This document shows positions 1 through 4,268 of a DNA stretch of 5,384 nucleotides, one piece after another. Each line of letters starts with the position of its first letter. Within the stretch, counting starts at the first letter, position 1. Source of the DNA: Methyloprofundus sp. Lineage in GTDB: Bacteria > Pseudomonadota > Gammaproteobacteria > Methylococcales > Methylomonadaceae. Where the stretch lies: contig WTCN01000108.1 of NCBI GenBank assembly GCA_013138555.1, positions 1 through 5,384 of the forward strand. The letters are read 5' to 3'. The notes beneath the pieces were generated by a model that saw only the letters and a program-made list of their open reading frames with translations, had not been told where the DNA came from and ran no database searches. Made by a program: the position numbers and the translations under genes.

Positions 1-218
1 GGCAGGCTGATAGAGAAAGGCAAGACATGTATAAGAGCTTGTTTGAACAACAGATTCCTGCTTATACGATAAAAGAAATACGCGATGCAACAAATAAAGC
101 CTGGGTATTGGGGTGTGATAGGTTTAAGCAGCAGGTTGAGATTCAAACTGGGCGACGTGCATCACCTCAGCTGCGGGGTGGGGATAGGAAGTCTGAAAAA
201 TATAAAGAAAATCATTGA
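1..218 (+). CDS. RAYT (REP-associated tyrosine transposase, Y1/IS200-like) C-terminal end, partial at left edge
   Basis: The frame is open from the window edge (first full codon at 3) through an internal ATG at 27 to a TGA at 216-218, so only the last ~71 residues are visible. The stretch LGCDRFKQQVEIQTGRR (roughly residues 37-53 of the visible part), followed by a basic RGGDRKSEK tail, matches the characteristic C-terminus of RAYT proteins as I remember it. These are single-copy relatives of IS200 transposases that act on REP palindromes. The catalytic HUH motif and the Tyr would be upstream, outside the window, so intactness cannot be judged. The preceding residues (QADRERQDMYKSLF) read as natural protein, which argues that the ATG at 27 is not the true start. 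A GTAG-type REP pair at 3859-3944 is a plausible substrate. The family call is fairly sure; activity is unknown. Confidence 0.78.
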   Translation, partial: QADRERQDMYKSLFEQQIPAYTIKEIRDATNKAWVLGCDRFKQQVEIQTGRRASPQLRGGDRKSEKYKENH

Positions 219-237
219 CTCTGGTTCCTTTACCCCT

Positions 238-305
238 TTGATTAGAAGAGTTGATAGTTGTATATAAATAAATCTATTGATTGTTATATTAGAATAAACT
301 AAACT
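238..305 (+). promoter_or_regulatory. Candidate sigma70 promoter region for the DUF2202 gene
   Basis: The 120 bases between the transposase stop and the ATG at 339 are very AT-rich. Two weak -35/-10 pairs can be read: TTGATT (238-243) with TATATA (261-266, 17-nt spacer) or the overlapping TATAAA (263-268, 19-nt spacer); and TTGATT (277-282) with TAAACT (300-305, 17-nt spacer). Neither is close to consensus at both boxes, and AT-rich DNA gives such matches by chance. The gene must have its own promoter somewhere here unless the transposase transcript reads through. Confidence 0.3.
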
Positions 306-327
306 ATAAATTCATTAATATTTTTAT

Positions 328-333
328 AGGAAA
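328..333 (+). promoter_or_regulatory. Ribosome binding site for the DUF2202 gene
   Basis: AGGAAA lies five bases before the ATG at 339, with the AGGA core seven bases away. This is good Shine-Dalgarno spacing and it supports that start, which also gives a proper signal peptide. Confidence 0.7.
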
Positions 334-338
334 TTCGT

Positions 339-1544
339 ATGATTCAGTTAAATACTAAATTAACAGCTATTGCTTTTGCTTTGTCAATGAGCTTCTCAGT
401 TTCCGCAGCAGATGATCATGGCAGTATGCAAAATGGAGATATGAAGCAGGATGGTGGCATGCAAAATGAAAATATGGATAAAGGAGATATGCAGCAAGGT
501 GGAGGCATGAAAAATGGCATGATGGGGATGGGGACGCATTGCCCATTAAAGCTGAATGCAAATCAATTTGTGCCACATGTTTTACCTGAAGAAGTTAAAA
601 ATGATTTATTTTATATGCGTGAAGAAGAAAAGCTAGCGCGTGATGTTTACCAGGCTTTATACCTTAAGTGGTTTTCTACGGTTCATGGAAATATTTCTGA
701 CTCTGAGCAAAAGCACATGGATAGAATAAAAATATTTCTGGATGTGTACGGGCTTGAAGATTCAGTGAGTGAAGAAGAGGGTGTTTTTAATAATGCAACC
801 CTGCAATTATTATACGATGAACTTGTTGCTCAAGGTATGGAGTCAGAGCTTGAAGCTTATAAAGTGGGAGCCTACGTTGAAGAAGTTGATATTAAGGATC
901 TGGAAGAGTCAATAAAGAATACCGATATTCCAGAATTGAAAAAAATGTATATGCAATTGAAAGGCGCTTCATATAAGCATTTACGTAAATTTCATGAGAA
1001 AATTGTTGCTTTAGAGGGAGAGTACACCCCTCAGGTTTTAAGCCAGGATGATTTTGATGCTATTTTAAATGCAGAGAGCGGCATGATGATCATGGGTAAT
1101 GGAATCAGAGTATCAGCTGATGAAGTCATGGGAACGAATGCCTGTTTTGTATCCACTCTAAATGCAGATGAGCAAGCATTACAAAATGGTAGTGAAATTA
1201 ATGCGGATCAGGCGATAGATATTTCATATCAGGTAGATGTTGATGCAAATGATGTGGGTAAGGCAGCGGACTGGATAATTGTGGCAAACTATATGCCAGC
1301 GGCAGATGCTGCATCAGCGATCTGGTTTGTGCGTAATGGTGAGCAGTGGCAGGTATGGGACGAGAAGCTTGATAGCTTAACAGCTGCAATGAGTAGTGAT
1401 GAATTACAAATGATGCAGTCTGTTCCTATTTTTGATGGTATGTTAAGTGACTTTTCAGGAAAATACACTATTTTTACCGGTTATCGCGTAGAGGGCAATG
1501 GGCTGGTTTATAACCCGGCTCCTTTAATGTTTTCGGTTAAGTAG
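339..1544 (+). CDS. Exported DUF2202 ferritin-like protein with Met-rich N-terminus and extra C-terminal domain
   Basis: 401 residues. Residues 1-23 form a Sec signal peptide (Lys7, hydrophobic core, VSA-A cleavage), so the protein should be periplasmic or secreted. Residues 30-64 are low-complexity, rich in Met, Gly, Asn, Gln and Asp, with nine Met at 4-6 residue spacing. Residues ~83-228 match DUF2202, a family of the ferritin-like four-helix fold. Candidate metal ligands are the EEE of REEEKLARD (95-97), E123 and H126 in SEQKH (an ExxH), E181/E182 with D184, and H214. Residues ~285-401 form a second domain, probably beta-rich, with a DVGKAADW block (305-312) and three Trp around 329-340; I have no family name for it. 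The only two cysteines, C68 and C269, flank the ferritin-like domain and could pair after export. The reaction is unknown; metal binding or redox is inferred from the fold. It stands alone between a promoter region and a terminator. Confidence 0.85.
   Translation: MIQLNTKLTAIAFALSMSFSVSAADDHGSMQNGDMKQDGGMQNENMDKGDMQQGGGMKNGMMGMGTHCPLKLNANQFVPHVLPEEVKNDLFYMREEEKLARDVYQALYLKWFSTVHGNISDSEQKHMDRIKIFLDVYGLEDSVSEEEGVFNNATLQLLYDELVAQGMESELEAYKVGAYVEEVDIKDLEESIKNTDIPELKKMYMQLKGASYKHLRKFHEKIVALEGEYTPQVLSQDDFDAILNAESGMMIMGNGIRVSADEVMGTNACFVSTLNADEQALQNGSEINADQAIDISYQVDVDANDVGKAADWIIVANYMPAADAASAIWFVRNGEQWQVWDEKLDSLTAAMSSDELQMMQSVPIFDGMLSDFSGKYTIFTGYRVEGNGLVYNPAPLMFSVK
426..530 (+). repeat. Degenerate Met-codon repeat inside the DUF2202 gene
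   Basis: This encodes residues 30-64. The ten-base unit ATGCAAAATG occurs at 426-435 and 459-468, and GGAGATATG at 435-443 and 483-491. The segment has the look of repeat expansion followed by drift. Comparable Met spacing is known in copper-handling periplasmic proteins, but these are not canonical copper motifs, so a metal role is only inferred. Confidence 0.6.
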
Positions 1545-1595
1545 CTTTTCTTTCTGTTTGTGTGAGACATTAATGACATAAGCTTAGTCTTAAGT

Positions 1596-1625
1596 AAAAA
1601 GCCTCACTTTATTGGGGCTTTTTTT
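1596..1625 (+). terminator. Intrinsic terminator, probably bidirectional, between convergent genes
   Basis: AAAAAGCCTC (1596-1605) pairs with GGGGCTTTTT (1614-1623) across an 8-base loop, a ten-pair stem with one G-U wobble, and the T run continues to 1625. It lies 51 bases after the DUF2202 stop. On the - strand the same stem ends in five T, 26 bases after the ceramidase-like stop, so it can serve both convergent genes. Confidence 0.85.
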
Positions 1626-1650
1626 ATGCCTTATATTCGTTTGCATAGCG

Positions 1651-2391
1651 TTAGCTATTAATAACATGACGCTTTTCTAGCATAAGATAAATACAATAAG
1701 TTGCCGCTGCCGCAAGCAGGTGCTTAATCGTATGACCGCTAAAGACTTGTCCAGTTAGCTCAAAGATAAATTTATCCGCTAACTCAAAAACCTTGGCAAG
1801 TATGTAGAAGAGTAGCCCATACATAAGATAATGGCGATGCGTGTAGTGGCCTTTATATAGGTAAAGCATCGCTGGAATAATAGCTAATGGAGCAAACTGC
1901 ATAAAGCCATAAAAGCGTAGATCATTAGTGTAATGCCAATAAATAACACTGCATAAGCCTAAAAAAATAGCAATAGCAAGCGCTGTCTTCTCATTGATGC
2001 CAGGTATATTCTCTATTAATAATGCAACAAATAGACTCATAAAACTGATCATCATCGGTAGACGGTCCCAGACTAGGGTTTGATTATTCGGGTTTAAATG
2101 ATAATAGCTAGAGCCCAGTGCAACTAAAATAAGCCCGATAAAAAATGTTCGCCAGGATAGTGAGATATGTTTATCTATACACAAAAATAGCCCCATCAAT
2201 CCAATAATTACAAATGGCAGGTTGCTGATAACATCAGCGAAGTTCGGGATTTCGAACCAGTCGCGCTTATTGGCAAGCAGGTGATAGGCCGGGTCTTGTG
2301 GCAGGGGTACTGTTAGCAGTATGATGCCGATAAACAGGATGATCAATGCAATGAATATAAGCCACTTCTGGGTTGTTGTGATTGTTTGCAT
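1651..2391 (-). CDS. Alkaline-ceramidase-like (CREST superfamily) membrane hydrolase
   Basis: 246 residues and strongly hydrophobic, with seven or eight predicted membrane helices (roughly 10-28, 55-71, 80-95, 111-127, 135-152, 160-178, 188-205, 217-237). The family's zinc-site pattern is present: S94 and H98 in GSSYYHLNP, D109 in VWDRLPM, H220 and H224 in SGHTIKHL. The SxxxH spacing, the 11-residue step from His to Asp and the final HxxxH match what I recall for human ACER3 (S77, H81, D92, H217, H221). DWFE at 44-47 resembles the start of that enzyme's calcium site. The family hydrolyses amides of lipids; ceramide is the eukaryotic substrate, but the bacterial substrate is unknown and may be an N-acyl or ornithine-type lipid. 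The start has AGGGAA nine bases upstream. The gene follows the mini-ferredoxin by 49 bases on the same strand, and no good promoter is visible between them, so the two are probably co-transcribed. Confidence 0.82.
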   Translation of the reverse strand: MQTITTTQKWLIFIALIILFIGIILLTVPLPQDPAYHLLANKRDWFEIPNFADVISNLPFVIIGLMGLFLCIDKHISLSWRTFFIGLILVALGSSYYHLNPNNQTLVWDRLPMMISFMSLFVALLIENIPGINEKTALAIAIFLGLCSVIYWHYTNDLRFYGFMQFAPLAIIPAMLYLYKGHYTHRHYLMYGLLFYILAKVFELADKFIFELTGQVFSGHTIKHLLAAAATYCIYLMLEKRHVINS

Positions 2392-2440
2392 GTGCTGATT
2401 CCCTATTGTAAGTTACTGATTGTCAGGGCTACGTTAGCGG

Positions 2441-2626
2441 TTATTTTACCAGTAATTCCAATATTAATATGTCGCACGATCCACAGCCTGTATTAGCGCC
2501 TGTGGCTGAGGATATTTTGTCGACTGTATCAGCACCTTGTTTAATAAGCTGTTTAATCTTTTCTTTGCTTGTTCCCGTACAGGTACAAATAATTGTTTCT
2601 TGTTTATCTGGGGTACTATCTGGCAT
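2441..2626 (-). CDS. Bfd-like [2Fe-2S] mini-ferredoxin
   Basis: 61 residues. C14-x-C16 and C48-x2-C51 are separated by 31 residues, the arrangement of the BFD-type [2Fe-2S] domain found in bacterioferritin-associated ferredoxin and inside NirB/NasB-type nitrite reductases. The segment SKEKIKQLIKQGADTVDKIS between them fits the helix-turn-helix-like scaffold of that fold, and TGCGSC is the typical second ligand loop. The protein is essentially just the domain, slightly shorter at its C-terminus than Bfd, and has no signal peptide, so it is cytoplasmic. Its electron partner is unknown, and no bacterioferritin gene is visible, so I do not assign bfd. The start at 2626 has a modest CGAGAA ribosome site about 6-8 bases upstream and a good promoter ahead of it. 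It probably leads a two-gene unit with the ceramidase-like gene. Confidence 0.85.
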   Translation of the reverse strand: MPDSTPDKQETIICTCTGTSKEKIKQLIKQGADTVDKISSATGANTGCGSCDILILELLVK

Positions 2627-2669
2627 AGAGAATTCTCGATATTTATTTAGTCATGTGAAAACTATGCTT

Positions 2670-2697
2670 ATTATAGCTACTGAATAGGGGGAGCCAA
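2670..2697 (-). promoter_or_regulatory. Sigma70 promoter for the mini-ferredoxin (and probably ceramidase-like) unit
   Basis: On the - strand TTGGCT (2692-2697) is followed by a 16-base spacer and a perfect TATAAT (2670-2675). A start near 2662-2664 would give a leader of about 36-38 bases before the ATG at 2626. It lies just beyond the SDR stop at 2713, so the mini-ferredoxin unit can be expressed independently of the SDR operon. Confidence 0.6.
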
Positions 2698-2712
2698 GGT
2701 TTTTTATGTCCA

Positions 2713-3474
2713 TCACAAGGCTGGTGTATTTCTGGCTTGCATTAGCTCGGCATATTCTTCAGGTGCTAGGATTTGACGCAAATCGATAAAACTACCACTT
2801 TCATAATCGCTAAGATAAGGAAGGGCAGTTAATATTCTTGCCGCTGCTTCGCGTGGGGAAAGTATTTTGCCATCATGCCTTGCCTGCTGGATGCGCTTCA
2901 AGGCAGGAAATTTGTCACTATCAGCTTCATTGCATAGGTAGTCCATCATTTTTGAAGTAACGATACCGGGTGCGATAGAGGTAATATGTGTATCAGGAAA
3001 CTCATGCGCATAAAGACGGCCGAGCATATTCAGTGCTGATTTGGATAAAGCATAGCCACCCCAGCCTTTGTTGCCTAATACAGCAGCGCCTGATGACATG
3101 AGTAATATTTGTTTAACGGCAATATTAGATTGTAATAACCAGTCCAGAATAAATTTATTGGACCAGACACTGATATTCATTATCTGTTGCAGTTCATCCA
3201 GTGATGTTTCGCGCATGCTTTTTAACTCACCTAGAATGCCTGCGTTTAGAATAACCAGATCTAATGTTTTGATTTCGCCTAGTAGTTGCTCCAGCGCCTG
3301 AGAAATCTCATCGAAGCATGTCAGGTCACATTGAATATCTTTGATATTGCCTGTCAACTGGCTACCTCGACGACTACAGCCGTATACGCAATAGCCTTCA
3401 GCCAGGAGAGCTTCTGCTAGACCTTTGCCTAGGCCGCTACTGGTTCCTGTGATAAATACGTTTTTGGGTATCAT
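2713..3474 (-). CDS. Short-chain dehydrogenase/reductase (SDR)
   Basis: 253 residues from the ATG at 3474, the usual length for a classical SDR. Rossmann glycine motif GTSSGLG at 10-16; Arg35-Arg36 after the second strand suggests NADP(H); D50 in CDLT; NAG at 77-79; N100; catalytic S128, Y141 and K145 (YALSK); PG at 169-170. All active-site residues are present. The SSGAAV...KGWGGYALSK stretch and the C-terminal half resemble the benzil-reductase/sepiapterin-reductase-like group, so reduction of a small carbonyl substrate is likely, but the substrate is not known. An upstream in-frame ATG at 3537 would add 21 residues before MIPKNVFITG; I reject it because SDRs start just before the first strand and because ATG at 3474 overlaps the TGA of the preceding gene as ATGA, the classic translational coupling arrangement. 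Confidence 0.92.
   Translation of the reverse strand: MIPKNVFITGTSSGLGKGLAEALLAEGYCVYGCSRRGSQLTGNIKDIQCDLTCFDEISQALEQLLGEIKTLDLVILNAGILGELKSMRETSLDELQQIMNISVWSNKFILDWLLQSNIAVKQILLMSSGAAVLGNKGWGGYALSKSALNMLGRLYAHEFPDTHITSIAPGIVTSKMMDYLCNEADSDKFPALKRIQQARHDGKILSPREAAARILTALPYLSDYESGSFIDLRQILAPEEYAELMQARNTPAL
3471..3474 (-). other. ATGA stop/start overlap (translational coupling)
   Basis: On the - strand the TGA ending the TPR-like gene (3473-3471) overlaps the ATG of the SDR (3474-3472). The SDR start has no strong Shine-Dalgarno of its own, so ribosomes terminating on the first gene probably restart here. This fixes both the SDR start and the operon. Confidence 0.85.
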
Positions 3475-3740
3475 GATTTTGTTGCGCTTTGCAGGGCAGT
3501 TGCTTGCTGTTCTGCCAATGCATATAGCCGCTGCCATTCTTCTTGCAGAGTATTATCTGGCATGCTTTTATTTGCCCGGGTATACCAGTATTGAGCATTG
3601 CCTAAATCTCCTTCTACCCGGTGTAAGTAGCCATGAATTAAACAGGCTACCGGGTCTGAGTAGGATTGAATTTGCTGGTGTGCTTTATCCCAGTTTCCTT
3701 GTTTTGCAGTGTTTAATACATCAACGTAGTTTATTGTCAT
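3471..3740 (-). CDS. Small helical TPR-like hypothetical protein, coupled to the SDR
   Basis: 89 residues from the ATG at 3740. No catalytic motif, signal peptide or membrane segment. It reads as paired amphipathic helices: YVDVLNTAKQGNWDKAHQQIQ, then DPVACLIHGYLHRVEGDLGNAQYWYTRA, the second with the G-x2-A-x2-WY-x-RA character of a TPR or Sel1-like repeat. I recall short uncharacterised proteobacterial proteins with the same WDxAH...LHRxEGDxxNAxYWYxRA layout, but no function for them. An in-frame TTG at 3767 would add nine residues; ATG is preferred because an AGG lies nine bases upstream and the TTG has no clear ribosome site. Its stop overlaps the SDR start by four bases, so the two proteins are made together. 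A scaffold or partner role for the SDR is only a guess. Confidence 0.75.
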   Translation of the reverse strand: MTINYVDVLNTAKQGNWDKAHQQIQSYSDPVACLIHGYLHRVEGDLGNAQYWYTRANKSMPDNTLQEEWQRLYALAEQQATALQSATKS

Positions 3741-3803
3741 GGTTAAGTGCCTGTTGTTTTTGCGCAAGATATGGGTTTATTTTCCATTCATAGGGTTAAA
3801 ACC

Positions 3804-3820
3804 TTCGCCTAAAAGGCGAA
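3804..3820. repeat. Perfect hairpin, 7-bp stem
   Basis: TTCGCCT (3804-3810) pairs with AGGCGAA (3814-3820) around AAA. It lies 64 bases upstream of the TPR-like start, so it may fall in that gene's leader or promoter. No T tract follows immediately on either strand, apart from GGTTTTAACC on the - strand, so a terminator role is weak. Confidence 0.55.
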
Positions 3821-3858
3821 CAGATTTATCTCTCATAGTCATCATGAGAAAAGAGATG

Positions 3859-3944
3859 TGTAGGATGGGCAAAGGGCTTTTTCGTGCCCATCTTTTACGG
3901 TATTAATGATGGGCACGGGATAAAGCTCCTTTGCCCATCCTACA
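3859..3944. repeat. Paired REP element (BIME-like) with GTAG heads
   Basis: The outer 17 bases TGTAGGATGGGCAAAGG (3859-3875) are a perfect inverted repeat of 3928-3944. GCTTT (3876-3880) pairs with AAAGC (3922-3926), and CGTGCCCATC (3883-3892) pairs perfectly with 3908-3917, so the whole 86 nt can fold into one long hairpin with a 15-base loop. Each half is also its own REP: GTAG then GATGGGCA (3864-3871) paired with TGCCCATC (3885-3892), and the mirror copy GATGGGCA (3908-3915), TGCCCATC (3932-3939), CTAC (3940-3943). A GTAG tetranucleotide ahead of an imperfect palindrome, in head-to-head pairs, is the known hallmark of RAYT-associated REPs. Confidence 0.85.
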
Positions 3945-4002
3945 GCTTCTTAAGTTGTTTTATGCATATAGTCAGTTTACAAAGTAAGTGTGAACATAGG
4001 CA

Positions 4003-4021
4003 ACAGGGCTATTCGCCCTGT
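4003..4021. repeat. Hairpin, 7-bp stem
   Basis: ACAGGGC (4003-4009) pairs with GCCCTGT (4015-4021) around TATTC. It is the first of three hairpins within 71 bases. There is no T tract on either side. Confidence 0.55.
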
Positions 4022-4025
4022 ATCC

Positions 4026-4038
4026 CGACTTTCAGTCG
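4026..4038. repeat. Small hairpin, 5-bp stem
   Basis: CGACT (4026-4030) pairs with AGTCG (4034-4038) around TTC. It is short enough to occur by chance, and is noted only because it sits between two stronger hairpins with similar tight loops. Confidence 0.35.
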
Positions 4039-4052
4039 CCAAACTCTCTAAC

Positions 4053-4086
4053 CCACCCGCTTTTAGCGGGTGGTTGTTTAGTTTTT
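4053..4086 (+). terminator. Terminator-like hairpin, 9-bp GC-rich stem with T-rich tail
   Basis: CCACCCGCT (4053-4061) pairs perfectly with AGCGGGTGG (4065-4073) around TTT, and the + strand continues with a T-rich tail, TTGTTTAGTTTTT (4074-4086). The form is that of an intrinsic terminator on the + strand, yet no + strand gene precedes it. It may instead block transcription entering the sulfur-gene region, end an unseen small RNA, or be part of a mobile-element end. Confidence 0.45.
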
Positions 4087-4152
4087 GCTACAGATAACTC
4101 AGGGCAAGGCAGCGTAAGTCAAGCGCAAATTAGAATTAAAGGGAGACATCCC

Positions 4153-4179
4153 CCAGTGCCATTCAGTTAATGGCATTGG
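4153..4179. repeat. Hairpin, 11-bp stem with one wobble
   Basis: CCAGTGCCATT (4153-4163) pairs with AATGGCATTGG (4169-4179) around CAGTT, with a single G-T position. It lies 90 bases after the stop of the - strand sulfur-transfer gene. On the - strand it is followed by GGGGGATGTCTCCC and only short T runs, so it is at best a poor terminator for that gene. Confidence 0.5.
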
Positions 4180-4268
4180 CTAGAGCGTAGTACCTAGAAG
4201 AAATTAGGCAATGGTGTTATATGTTTGTTACTGTTATATAGTTTGCAATACTTGTGTGACCTAAATAC

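Larger units (their letters stand above)
3741..4268. other. 528-base non-coding region rich in inverted repeats
   Basis: No convincing protein-coding frame, tRNA or rRNA is visible here. It separates the sulfur-transfer gene from the TPR-like/SDR operon and must hold that operon's promoter, for which I find no good pair of boxes. It contains, left to right, a 7-bp hairpin (3804-3820), a two-unit REP element (3859-3944), three closely spaced hairpins (4003-4073) and an 11-bp hairpin (4153-4179). Such density suggests an insertion target or residue of small non-coding mobile elements. Confidence 0.6.

Noticed and set aside
339..2626. Functional pairing of the Bfd-like ferredoxin with the ferritin-like DUF2202 protein, by analogy with Bfd and bacterioferritin
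   Set aside because: The DUF2202 protein carries a signal peptide and the ferredoxin does not, so they occupy different compartments; they are also on opposite strands and separated by a terminator.
3475..3537. N-terminal extension of the SDR from an upstream in-frame ATG at 3537
   Set aside because: The extra 21 residues precede the first Rossmann strand, unlike SDRs generally, and the ATG at 3474 overlaps the previous gene's stop as ATGA.
3741..3767. TTG start at 3767 for the TPR-like protein
   Set aside because: No ribosome site precedes it, and the ATG at 3740 has an AGG at fair spacing; the added nine residues are basic and do not extend the helical pattern.
3425..3793. Antisense open frame across the SDR start and TPR-like gene
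   Set aside because: It covers two genes with clear coding character on the other strand and has no recognisable motif.
4048..4081. Integron attC-like site around the CCACCCGCT hairpin
   Set aside because: CTAAC and GTTTAG flank the stem, but neither fits the RYYYAAC/GTTRRRY core sites, and no integrase or cassette array is visible.
3804..4179. CRISPR array
   Set aside because: The elements are inverted repeats of different sequence and length, not regularly spaced direct repeats.
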